A stretch of DNA of 10,652 nt from the NCBI GenBank assembly GCA_964579845.1, contig CAZOHC010000039.1, positions 1-10,652 on the forward strand, written 5' to 3'. Under the pieces are notes generated by a model. That model searched no databases. It was not told the origin of the DNA and worked only from the letters and a program-made list of their open reading frames with translations. Positions 1 through 6,827 of the stretch are shown in pieces; position 1 is the stretch's first letter, and every line of letters starts with the position of its first letter. Both the position numbers and the translations under genes were made by a program. The DNA comes from CAZOHC01 sp964579845. Its GTDB lineage: Bacteria > Patescibacteriota > Microgenomatia > Levybacterales > UBA12049.

Positions 1-360
1 TTTGGCAGCTGCCATCGAAACAGGGAGTATCGCATTCGTTCCGAGTTTGCTTTTATTTTCTGTTCCATCCAGCTCAATCATCGTTCGATCGATTTCCTGC
101 TGGTTTGTTATCTCTTTCCCTATGAGTACAGGTGCGATGACGGTGTGGATGGTCTCAACAGCTTGTAACATGCCGTTGCCTTTATATCGCTTCATATCAC
201 CATCGTGTCGTTCTAACGCTTCATATTTTCCGACTGATGTTCCGCTGGGGCATGATGCTGTCCCGGTTACTCCGTCATCAAGTACTACCTTTACCTCAAC
301 AGTAGGATTTGCTTTGGAATTTATTATCTCCCGAGCGTGAATGTCTTTAATAACAGCCAT
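1..360 (-). CDS. eno: Enolase (phosphopyruvate hydratase), N-terminal 120 residues, cut by window edge
   Basis: Enolase interconverts 2-phosphoglycerate and phosphoenolpyruvate in cytosolic glycolysis and gluconeogenesis. Translating the minus strand from the ATG at 360 gives 120 residues without a stop, so the gene continues past the left edge. It aligns without gaps to the enolase N-terminal domain: REII near residue 10, NPTVEV at 18-23, the mobile PSG-S-G loop at 38-44 with the metal-binding serine kept, YEALE at 46-50, DGD at 53-55, and DGTENKSKLGTNAIL near 98-112. Several otherwise very conserved positions differ: DSRGNPT reads NSKANPT, PSGAST reads PSGTSV, and ELRDGD reads ERHDGD. The catalytic barrel residues lie outside the window. 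The gene sits 49 bp downstream of the PEP synthase-like gene on the same strand, so co-transcription is likely. No Shine-Dalgarno is seen. A TAAAAT hexamer lies 4 nt before the ATG. Family identity is secure; full activity cannot be judged. Confidence 0.93.
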   Translation of the reverse strand, partial: MAVIKDIHAREIINSKANPTVEVKVVLDDGVTGTASCPSGTSVGKYEALERHDGDMKRYKGNGMLQAVETIHTVIAPVLIGKEITNQQEIDRTMIELDGTENKSKLGTNAILPVSMAAAK

Positions 361-409
361 AAATATTTTAGCTTTTAGCTTTATGTTTCATGGTTCACAA
401 TGCAACCAG

Positions 410-2686
410 CTACGCTACCAGCTTCCGTTCATACTTATATATCGTTTTACGGACATTTTCAAGAGTGTCTGGCTGGATGGTAATGCTTGCTATTCCCCAT
501 CCGACAAGCTTTTCAATCAGTGACGGTGTCGGTTGAAGCGAGCTACCGTATAACGATGTCGGAATATTATGCTTGTGGCATCGTTTTATGACGTACTGGT
601 ATGCCTGGAGAACTGCCTCATGTTCTCGACTGAACAACGGTGCGACTTCACTGTTATTTGGGTCAGTCCCGGTAAAAAGCATCGTCAGTGAGTCAGCATG
701 CAGCGAGACTCCGTCAATTCCGCTTTTGATAAATGAGTCAATGAGAACAACATTTGTTGGTGTATCAACACTCATCCAAAGTTTAAAGCTCCGTGATCTG
801 AAACCGCTATGCTCATGCAGCATTTTTTTTATCCGTTCGAGTTCCTGATGACTTCTGAGAAATGGCAACATAAGCCAGAGGTTGGTCATGCCGTGCTTAT
901 TCCTGGTCCTGCTGATTGCTTCAATTTCGAGATTAAACAGAGTCGGGTCATGGATAATTCGGTACCCGCCATGATATCCGAGGTCAGGATTTTTCTCGAT
1001 CGGCTCTATGCCTTTTCCGCCCAGCATCTCTCGGAAAGCGTCAGAGGTAAAGTCTGAAAGTTTATAGATCACAGGTCGGGGGTAAAATTCCCGGCAGATG
1101 TCTTCGAGTATTGTGACAAGTTGTTTGATAGTTTCCTGCTTTTTGCCGTCCCGGATCAGTTTTTTCGGATGAATACCGGATTCAGAGAGGAATATGTTTC
1201 CGTTAAGCATTCCGACGCCGTCAGATTTTACGTGAGCATATCGATCTTTGGTATCCGGTTTCTGTAACGATAGGAATATCTTTGTGGCTGTTTCCTCAGG
1301 AATTGCTGTTGCTACAGGAAGTTTTTTATGTGCATGGGTATTGAATAAACCTCCCGGTGTCAGTTCACCGGTTTCTGCGTTTACTGTTAAGACACTGCCG
1401 TTTTTGTATTCAGGTTGGTTCGTCTTTACGCCGGTAATAAACGGGAGACCGAGGAGTTTTATCTGTTGGATAATATCAGGGGGATACGGGTATTTCTCCG
1501 TGACAACTGCATAGGCTCTTTTGACAAGCGGCAAGGTCTCTCTCGTCACTTCTTTCATGAGTAATACTTCGCCAGACACTATATGTTTGAGGTCATCCTG
1601 TGATTTTATATGCCGAATGTGTCCTGATGCCATGCCACGTGTCAGCGGAATACCTTTTTGATACGTTAAAGTAGGGAGGAGTTTTTCCTGTTCAGACTTG
1701 GCTTCAGGAATGAGTGTCAGGTGTTTTAGGGAAATGATGGATATCGTTCCTTTTTCAATTGCCCACTCGATCTCAACCGGAAAATAGTAATGTTGCTCCA
1801 ATTTCTTGCCGAGCTCTGTCAGTGCTTTTATCTCAGATCCAGTCAGTTTTGATTGGTGTGCCTTTGCTTCCGGAACACGAATGGTATGGAGTTTCGTCCC
1901 GATCTTCTCACGCATGACGCGCTGTTCGCTAATGCGTTTTTCGATGATTTCAACACTCCGTTTATCGACAGCATATCGATCATGAGGGAGCACCTCACTT
2001 CGTGACGTTTCCCTCAGTCCGAGCATTGCCTCGATGACAAGAGACTGTTTGTTTCCTGTCAGAGGATCGATGCTGAAGAGTATTCCAGACTTTTCTGCAT
2101 AGACCATTTTTTGTACGATCACGGCAAGTCCGACTCGGAAGTGGTCGAATCGTTTTTCCTGTCTGTAGTAGATTGCTCTCGGTTCAAATAGTGATGCCCA
2201 GGCATCTTTTACCTTCATAAGTACCGTACTCTCCCCGGTTATATTTATGAATGTTTCACTTTGTCCGGCAAAAATCGGGGAGGGGAGATTGTCAGAGGTT
2301 ACAGACGAGCGAATAACAACGACAGGATTTTTAACTACTCCACCGAGTTTGCGGTATGCACTGAAAATATCTTCTGCGAGTTTATCACTGAGAGGGGTTT
2401 CTCTGATAAGTTTTCTAATATGCGTTGAAACCTGAATAAGTGAATTAGGTTCGTTGTAGTTGATTGTCTTGAGGAGGTGGTTGATCTTTGTCGTTAAATT
2501 ATGCTCTTTTAGAAAGGTAAAATATGCCGTTGCGGAAATTATGAATCCGTCCGGAACGGGAAATCCTGCCTGTACCAGTTCGCCGATGCTTCCTGCGCGT
2601 ACTCCCACATGGTATGAGTCATATTTATCGACCTCAGGAAAATGCAGGAGTGAGTGAGACAGTGACATATCTATATTATCTGGCAT
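410..2686 (-). CDS. Phosphoenolpyruvate synthase-like protein lacking key catalytic residues
   Basis: This is a homologue of PEP synthase (pyruvate, water dikinase), which converts pyruvate and ATP to PEP. It has 758 residues from the first ATG, near the usual 750-800. Three domains are visible: an ATP-grasp domain (VIRSSVT, FAGQSETFIN, SIDPLTG, IEWAIEKG), a swivelling domain near 345-450, and a C-terminal PEP/pyruvate barrel (SDGVGML, SGIHPKKL, FYPRPVIYKLSDF, NLWLMLPF). Core motifs align without gaps, but active-site positions are changed. The phosphohistidine of GG-x-TSH is Asp404, the C-terminal catalytic cysteine is Tyr713, the GLLRxE arginine and glutamate are Asn495 and Asn497, the LGWRG arginine is His572, and GSND reads HADS at 663-666. 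The ATP-site lysine is Arg30 and the QSRP motif reads SLKH. The frame is intact, so this is not a decayed pseudogene. Classical activity is unlikely; a regulatory or other role is inference. The start may be Met7 (ATG at 2668), which sits 6 nt after a good -10 box. The stop is TAG. Confidence 0.85.
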   Translation of the reverse strand: MPDNIDMSLSHSLLHFPEVDKYDSYHVGVRAGSIGELVQAGFPVPDGFIISATAYFTFLKEHNLTTKINHLLKTINYNEPNSLIQVSTHIRKLIRETPLSDKLAEDIFSAYRKLGGVVKNPVVVIRSSVTSDNLPSPIFAGQSETFINITGESTVLMKVKDAWASLFEPRAIYYRQEKRFDHFRVGLAVIVQKMVYAEKSGILFSIDPLTGNKQSLVIEAMLGLRETSRSEVLPHDRYAVDKRSVEIIEKRISEQRVMREKIGTKLHTIRVPEAKAHQSKLTGSEIKALTELGKKLEQHYYFPVEIEWAIEKGTISIISLKHLTLIPEAKSEQEKLLPTLTYQKGIPLTRGMASGHIRHIKSQDDLKHIVSGEVLLMKEVTRETLPLVKRAYAVVTEKYPYPPDIIQQIKLLGLPFITGVKTNQPEYKNGSVLTVNAETGELTPGGLFNTHAHKKLPVATAIPEETATKIFLSLQKPDTKDRYAHVKSDGVGMLNGNIFLSESGIHPKKLIRDGKKQETIKQLVTILEDICREFYPRPVIYKLSDFTSDAFREMLGGKGIEPIEKNPDLGYHGGYRIIHDPTLFNLEIEAISRTRNKHGMTNLWLMLPFLRSHQELERIKKMLHEHSGFRSRSFKLWMSVDTPTNVVLIDSFIKSGIDGVSLHADSLTMLFTGTDPNNSEVAPLFSREHEAVLQAYQYVIKRCHKHNIPTSLYGSSLQPTPSLIEKLVGWGIASITIQPDTLENVRKTIYKYERKLVA

Positions 2687-2703
2687 ACGCGAAGCTTTCG
2701 CAA
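2669..2703 (-). promoter_or_regulatory. Putative sigma70-type promoter for the PEP synthase-like gene
   Basis: On the minus strand, TTGCGA (2703-2698) is followed by a 17-nt spacer and GATAAT (2680-2675), which differs from TATAAT at one position. Transcription would start about 6-7 nt later, at or next to the ATG at 2668 (Met7 of the longest frame). That would make a leaderless message and exclude the first ATG at 2686, which has no ribosome binding site. This rests on motif matching only. Confidence 0.45.
2689..2701. repeat. Short perfect inverted repeat in the divergent promoter region
   Basis: GCGAA (2689-2693) and TTCGC (2697-2701) are perfect inverted arms around a 3-nt centre. The right arm overlaps the proposed -35 box of the PEP synthase-like gene. 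It could be an operator half-site pair or chance; 5-bp arms are weak evidence. Confidence 0.3.
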
Positions 2704-2731
2704 GTAGAGTTACCAGCTTTACATCAGCTTT
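2693..2731. repeat. Three AGCTTT copies phased at 22 and 11 bp
   Basis: AGCTTT occurs at 2693-2698, 2715-2720 and 2726-2731. The last two extend to CAGCTTT and are exactly 11 bp apart; the first is 22 bp before the second. All three would face the same side of the helix, as expected for a cooperative operator between two divergent promoters. The motif is short and AT-leaning, so chance is possible. Confidence 0.3.
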
Positions 2732-2753
2732 TCAGATCTGGTTTAATAGTAGT
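2718..2753 (+). promoter_or_regulatory. Putative sigma70-type promoter for the Hpt-to-pilus operon
   Basis: TTTACA (2718-2723; 5 of 6 matches to TTGACA) is followed by an 18-nt spacer and TTTAAT (2742-2747; 5 of 6 matches to TATAAT). The ATG at 2754 begins 6 nt after the -10 box, about where transcription should start. There is no Shine-Dalgarno, and stop codons lie just upstream of the ATG. The likely product is a leaderless mRNA that would serve the whole operon. The 8-bp palindrome CAGATCTG (2733-2740) lies in the spacer. This rests on motif matching only. Confidence 0.5.
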
Positions 2754-3155
2754 ATGCCGTCGAGCGACCTTGCCCAATATAAACCGCTTTTTCTGCAAAC
2801 AGCATGGGACTATCTCAGGCAACTGGAGAGTTCCCTGGCTATTCTCCACGCAGAACCGAAGAACGCTGAAGCTGTTGAAATCTCCTACATCAGCGCACAC
2901 TCTTTGAAGAGTCAGAGCTCTGTCATGGGATATGAGAAGCTTGCAACGCTTTGCCTGCACCTTGAAGAGTTTTTTCGTCACGTAAAAGAAGGAAAAAAAC
3001 AGCTTGGTGAAAATGAAATGACTGTCCTGGGACAGGTACTTGAAGACCTCAAGCATGCACTTGCGACTATCTCAGCTGAAGATAAAGACACAGAGTTAGA
3101 CCTCCATGTCCCGGCATTGCGATCACTTATGGATACGGAGGATGATGAGACATGA
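2754..3155 (+). CDS. Stand-alone histidine phosphotransfer (Hpt) protein
   Basis: This is a 133-residue cytosolic protein made of one Hpt four-helix domain, similar to the P1 domain of CheA. The phosphorylatable histidine is most likely His49 in AHSLKSQSSVMGY, which matches the family pattern H-x-x-K-(x6)-G: Lys52 and Gly59 are in register, while the usual Gly after Lys is Ser53. A helix with LEEFF follows near 70-74. The tail (about 108-133) is acidic and probably disordered. Hpt proteins pass phosphate between receiver domains or from a kinase to a receiver; no kinase is encoded here. It is the first gene of the pilus operon. Its TGA stop overlaps the next ATG (ATGA, 3152-3155), so it is translationally coupled to the receiver, its probable partner. 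The start is the first ATG after stops and lies 6 nt past a -10 box. Confidence 0.8.
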   Translation: MPSSDLAQYKPLFLQTAWDYLRQLESSLAILHAEPKNAEAVEISYISAHSLKSQSSVMGYEKLATLCLHLEEFFRHVKEGKKQLGENEMTVLGQVLEDLKHALATISAEDKDTELDLHVPALRSLMDTEDDET

Positions 3156-3517
3156 AGATTCTGCTGATAGAAGACGATGCGTTTTTCCGGAAATTCTACG
3201 CACAAAAGCTTCAAGAGCATAACTTTACTGTGACCGTTGCTGCAAACGGTGAGGAGGGGATACAGTTTGTCAAGGAACAGCGGTACAACCTGATCTTACT
3301 CGACCTGATCATGCCGAAAGTTGATGGTTTCAGCTTTCTGGAATTCAGGCAAAAACTCCCTGATCTCATGCAGACACCTGTTATCGTTTTTTCAACTCTG
3401 GGACAGGAACCTGATATCGAAAAAGCAAAGCAGCTTGGTGCGAACGACTATGTGAATAAGAGTTTTTTTGATTTTGATTCACTCCTACAGAAAATACAGA
3501 CGACTATCGCAGCATAA
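3152..3517 (+). CDS. CheY-like single-domain response regulator
   Basis: This is a 121-residue receiver domain with no output domain. All the expected phosphorylation residues are visible: acidic pair Asp8/Asp9 in IEDD, phospho-acceptor Asp51 in LLDLIMPKVDGF, the switch Ser81/Thr82 in VIVFSTLGQ, and Lys103 in DYVNKSFF. The proline normally after that lysine is replaced by serine. It starts inside the stop of the Hpt gene, with a GGAGG ribosome binding site at 3137-3141. PilB follows after 2 nt. A phosphorylated stand-alone receiver normally acts by binding another protein. Given the context, the target may be the PilB/PilC motor, much as PilG/PilH-type receivers act on T4P in other bacteria. 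That target is inference; the domain call is firm. Confidence 0.92.
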   Translation: MKILLIEDDAFFRKFYAQKLQEHNFTVTVAANGEEGIQFVKEQRYNLILLDLIMPKVDGFSFLEFRQKLPDLMQTPVIVFSTLGQEPDIEKAKQLGANDYVNKSFFDFDSLLQKIQTTIAA

Positions 3518-3519
3518 CC

Positions 3520-5205
3520 ATGGGAATAACAGACCAGATTATAAAAGATCTCTTAATTAAAGCAACGATCATCGATGAGAACGGTCTCAATCCGGTCATC
3601 GAATATGCTAAAAGCTCAGGTGTTCCGCTGGCAGAAGCTGTAATCGAGAAAGATATCGTTTCTGATGAACAGTTAGGCATGCTGCTCTCAGACTACCTTA
3701 AAGTTCCGTTTGTCGCACTCAGTAAACTCTCCATTTCTGAAGATGTTTTTCATATTATCCCCGAAAAAATGGCTAGGAAACAGAAAATTATTCCGTTTGA
3801 GATTACCGCTCAGGGCGTGAAGCTTGCGATGGCTGATCCGACGAATAAAGAAGTGCAGGATATGATAATTAAAAAAACCGGTGTTCCTGTCATTCCTCAC
3901 CTGGCGACGGAACGTGACATTTTCAATACGCTGAAAATCTATCGGAAAGATCTACAGGGAACCTTTGACACACTCCTCGCAGCTGATGTGAAGCAGGCGG
4001 GGAAATTTCTCGCCAAGGATGCACCGATAGCCAAAATTGTCGACGGTGTCATAAATTATGGCTACCAAGATAAAGCATCTGATATTCATATCGAGCCGCA
4101 GGAGCACCAGTCACTGGTTCGATTTCGCATCGATGGTATTTTACATGATGTACTGGTTCTTCCGAAAAATCTGCATGACCAGATTGTCACCCGTGTGAAG
4201 GTACTCTCACGTCTGAGGACTGATGAGCATTTGAGTCCGCAGGACGGGAAAATGCGGTTGAAACTGGATGAGGAAGATCTTGATATTCGTGTATCGATTC
4301 TTCCGCTTGCCGAAGGGGAAAAGATTGTTATGAGGCTCTTGGCTTCACGGTTTCGTCTCTTTTCGCTTATCGATCTGGGTATGAATGAGGCAGATTTAAA
4401 GAAAGTAAATAATGCATACAATAAATCGTACGGCATGATTCTATCAACAGGGCCGACAGGTTCCGGGAAGACGACCAGTATCTACGCAATTTTGAAAATT
4501 CTGAATACCCGTGAGAAAAATATCACAACCATTGAAGATCCTGTGGAATACAGAATCAAAGGAGTAAATCAAATTCAGGTGAATCCGAAAACTGATCTGA
4601 CATTTGCATCAGGTCTCCGGTCTATCCTCAGACAAGATCCGAACGTTATCTTCGTGGGAGAAATTCGTGACAATGAGACTGCGGGAATAGCTGTCAATGC
4701 TGCACTGACCGGGCATTTAGTCTTATCAACACTCCATACCAATGATGCGGCGACAGCACTACCCAGACTGACTGATATGAAGGTTGAGCCGTTCCTGGTT
4801 GCCTCGACCGTTAATGTCATTATCGCACAACGACTTATTCGTAAAATCTGCGAGATGTGTAAAAGTTCACTGGTCATCAGCCGCCAGGCATTGCTGAACA
4901 ATGTTACCGATGAAATTATTACGAAGCATTTCGGCAATAATTCTGAGCTGCGTATCTATAAAGGAAGAGGATGCAAGATCTGTCATAACACAGGGTATGT
5001 CGGTCGTATCGGTATTTTTGAAGTTTTGGAAGTAAGTAAGGAGATGAAAAAACTGCTTACACAAAAAAATGACTCTGATGTCATCCTCAAACAAGCAGTA
5101 TCAGAGGGTATGACGACGATGCTTGATGATGGGTTAAATAAGGTTGTTCGTGGTCTGACGACGCTTGAAGAGGTTCTTCGTGTGACCCGGGTAGAGATGC
5201 TCTAA
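3520..5205 (+). CDS. pilB: Type IV pilus assembly ATPase PilB (GspE family)
   Basis: This is the 561-residue hexameric cytoplasmic ATPase that powers pilin extraction and filament assembly. The N-terminal MshEN/T2SSE_N region covers about residues 1-150. The ATPase domain shows the Asp box SDIHIEP (187-193), Walker A GPTGSGKT (311-318), Walker B IFVGEIRD (377-384) and His box GHLVLSTLHTND (398-409). A zinc-binding tetracysteine is formed by Cys444/Cys447 and Cys485/Cys488. The zinc module and the MshEN domain identify an assembly ATPase rather than the retraction ATPase PilT. All catalytic motifs are intact. The c-di-GMP motif RLGxxL..G of MshEN proteins is not recognisable (it reads near VPLAEAVIEKD), so c-di-GMP control is doubtful. 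The start ATG lies 2 nt after the receiver stop, with no clear ribosome binding site, so coupling is likely. PilC follows 4 nt after its stop. Confidence 0.96.
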   Translation: MGITDQIIKDLLIKATIIDENGLNPVIEYAKSSGVPLAEAVIEKDIVSDEQLGMLLSDYLKVPFVALSKLSISEDVFHIIPEKMARKQKIIPFEITAQGVKLAMADPTNKEVQDMIIKKTGVPVIPHLATERDIFNTLKIYRKDLQGTFDTLLAADVKQAGKFLAKDAPIAKIVDGVINYGYQDKASDIHIEPQEHQSLVRFRIDGILHDVLVLPKNLHDQIVTRVKVLSRLRTDEHLSPQDGKMRLKLDEEDLDIRVSILPLAEGEKIVMRLLASRFRLFSLIDLGMNEADLKKVNNAYNKSYGMILSTGPTGSGKTTSIYAILKILNTREKNITTIEDPVEYRIKGVNQIQVNPKTDLTFASGLRSILRQDPNVIFVGEIRDNETAGIAVNAALTGHLVLSTLHTNDAATALPRLTDMKVEPFLVASTVNVIIAQRLIRKICEMCKSSLVISRQALLNNVTDEIITKHFGNNSELRIYKGRGCKICHNTGYVGRIGIFEVLEVSKEMKKLLTQKNDSDVILKQAVSEGMTTMLDDGLNKVVRGLTTLEEVLRVTRVEML

Positions 5206-5209
5206 CACT

Positions 5210-6298
5210 ATGGCAGATGTAGCAAAAACAGAAGAAAAAAAAGTTATAAAAACACACTCCGTCTCACTATCCAATAACGAGAAATTGAGTCTTATCAGTA
5301 ATCTTTCAACGATGTTATCAGCCGGTATTCCGATCCTCGAAGCGGTTGAGTCATTAAAAGAAGACTCGAAAGGTAATCAGCTGAAAGTACTGGAAACGCT
5401 CAGTGATGATCTCATGCAGGGCCAGAGAGTTTATTCCACCATGGCGAAATTCCCGATGATATTTGATAAGGTGACGGTGAACATCGTGAAAGCTTCAGAG
5501 GAAGCAGGCACACTTGATGTCGCACTTCGTGATCTCATTACGAACATTAAAAAAGAAACGGAGTTTTCAGATAAAGTTCGATCAGCGATGATCTATCCTG
5601 CATTTATTATGGTTGTTTTTATCGGTCTTATGGTTATGATACTCACCGTCGTCATTCCGAAAATCTCGACTGTATTTTCCAGGCTGAACGTCGAGTTGCC
5701 GTTGCCGACGAAAATCATGATTTTTCTCTCGGATATGATTCTGCAATATACAGTTCCGATTGTATTAGGATTTGTCCTCCTCGCTGTTGGGTTGGTGTAT
5801 CTGTATAAACGGAATAAGAGACTGCTCATTAGAGCGCTGATCTCGCTTCCGCTTATCTCAGGGCTTGCTCAGCAAATTGATACAACGAAGTTTACCAGGA
5901 GTTTATTCTTGTTGTTAACATCAGGTATTCCGATAACTATCGCACTTGAACTGTCTGAAGAAGTTGTTGTTAAAAAAGAAGTCAGTCTCGCAATCAGTCA
6001 TGCGAAAGAAGTTGTCGCTTCCGGTAAAAAGCTGTCAGAAGGCTTTAAAGATTCGAAAAATGTTTTCCCGACAATTGTGATAAAAATCACTGAAGCTGGA
6101 GAGAAAAGTGGTTCTCTGGATAAAGCGATGGAAGATGCTTCTGAATTTATGGATTATCAAGTGACCGGTACATTAAAAACTGTAACAGCTTTAATCGAGC
6201 CGTTAATGCTTGTCGTTGTCGGCGTTATGGTCGGGGGCATGATGCTTGCTATCATTGCACCGATCTACGGTTTAGTCGGCCAGGTAGGTCCGAGATAA
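5210..6298 (+). CDS. pilC: Type IV pilus platform protein PilC (GspF family)
   Basis: This is a 362-residue inner-membrane protein that couples the PilB ATPase to pilin polymerisation. Two tandem T2SSF domains are visible, each opening with the family signature: LSAGIPILEAVE near residue 37 and LTSGIPITIALEL near 237. Three hydrophobic segments lie at about 127-149, 181-200 and 328-352, the usual GspF topology. ASEEAGTLDVAL and ITEAGEKSGSLDKAM are the paired conserved turns of the two domains. Length is slightly below the common 400 residues because the N-terminal extension is short and lysine-rich. It begins 4 nt after pilB and is followed by a 25-bp gap before the first pilin gene, the largest gap in the operon. 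Confidence 0.95.
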   Translation: MADVAKTEEKKVIKTHSVSLSNNEKLSLISNLSTMLSAGIPILEAVESLKEDSKGNQLKVLETLSDDLMQGQRVYSTMAKFPMIFDKVTVNIVKASEEAGTLDVALRDLITNIKKETEFSDKVRSAMIYPAFIMVVFIGLMVMILTVVIPKISTVFSRLNVELPLPTKIMIFLSDMILQYTVPIVLGFVLLAVGLVYLYKRNKRLLIRALISLPLISGLAQQIDTTKFTRSLFLLLTSGIPITIALELSEEVVVKKEVSLAISHAKEVVASGKKLSEGFKDSKNVFPTIVIKITEAGEKSGSLDKAMEDASEFMDYQVTGTLKTVTALIEPLMLVVVGVMVGGMMLAIIAPIYGLVGQVGPR

Positions 6299-6301
6299 TA
6301 T

Positions 6302-6331
6302 ATGGATAACCGGTTAGTAACGTATGGATAA
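6302..6331 (+). other. Nine-codon upstream frame with a direct repeat, overlapping the GspH-like start
   Basis: Between pilC and the next pilin gene a 9-codon ATG-to-TAA frame runs from 6302 to 6331. Its stop lies just inside the pilin gene (ATG at 6324), in a different frame. The 9-bp sequence TATGGATAA occurs twice, at 6301-6309 and 6323-6331, each holding one of the two ATGs. It may be a duplicated translation start or a coupling element, or chance. There is no evidence that the peptide is made. Confidence 0.25.
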
Positions 6332-6827
6332 AAAAGCTTTAGCAGCATCAAAATTTCAGAACGGGGTGACACTCGTTGAGCTGCTTCTTGTGATGGGGAT
6401 TATTGCTATCGTCTTTACGTTTACGACGGTGAATATTATTCCGTTACGAGACAGTGCTTCGTTGAATTCGACCACATCACTTCTCATAGCGGATATTAGG
6501 CAGCACCAACTGAAAGCAATGATCGGAGACACACAGGGACAGGGAACACGATCACCGTACGGCATCTATTTCAGTTCGGACGGTTACACAGTGTTTCCGG
6601 GTGAAGAGTATGCTGTCTCAAATGAGCAAAACTATACGATTCCATTAGATGAAAGTGTTGAATTTCAGACGACGCTTCCTGATAATACGATCATTTTTTC
6701 AGAAGGAGGCGGTGAAGTTATAAATTATACTGACGATCAGAATACAGTAACAGTGCGGGTGAAAGAGACAGGAGAAGAAAAAACGATTGTATTTAATAAA
6801 TACGGCACGATAACCGAGGTACAGTAA
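6324..6827 (+). CDS. Minor prepilin, GspH/FimT-like
   Basis: This is a 167-residue type IV prepilin-like protein. The class III leader is 14 residues long and ends ...QNG before VTLVELLLVMGIIAI. The peptidase would cut Gly14|Val15, with the essential glutamate at +5 (Glu19) and a hydrophobic helix of about 20 residues. The first mature residue is valine, not the usual methylated phenylalanine. After the helix comes a pattern typical of GspH/FimT minor pilins: helix (TTSLLIADIRQHQLKAM), a glycine-rich turn, YGIYFSSDGYTVF, and beta strands ending in IVFNKYGTITEV. No cysteines are present, so there is no disulfide loop. It is the first of four consecutive pilin-like genes in the H-I-J-K order, so it probably belongs to the initiating or tip complex rather than being the major pilin. 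Its stop overlaps the next start (TAATG). Confidence 0.85.
   Translation: MDKKALAASKFQNGVTLVELLLVMGIIAIVFTFTTVNIIPLRDSASLNSTTSLLIADIRQHQLKAMIGDTQGQGTRSPYGIYFSSDGYTVFPGEEYAVSNEQNYTIPLDESVEFQTTLPDNTIIFSEGGGEVINYTDDQNTVTVRVKETGEEKTIVFNKYGTITEVQ

Noticed and set aside
1..340. Open frame of about 112 codons on the plus strand
   Set aside because: It is exactly antisense to the enolase N-terminus, which has clear family motifs; the plus-strand translation is low-complexity and matches nothing.
361..409. Possible terminator or promoter in the gap before enolase
   Set aside because: There is no GC-rich hairpin with a T-run. The AGCTTTTAGCT stretch is a direct repeat rather than a stable stem. Promoter-like hexamers exist but none has a convincing -35 partner at the right distance and a good -10 together.
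2724..3056. Minus-strand frame of 110 codons across the start of the pilus operon
   Set aside because: It is antisense to the Hpt gene, whose motifs and coupling to the receiver are convincing, and its product shows no recognisable domain.
2754..3517. UGA recoding (glycine) fusing Hpt and receiver into one protein
   Set aside because: The Hpt gene ends at TGA, but the receiver starts in the overlapping ATGA in another frame with its own GGAGG site, so readthrough would not join them. No other gene contains an in-frame TGA.
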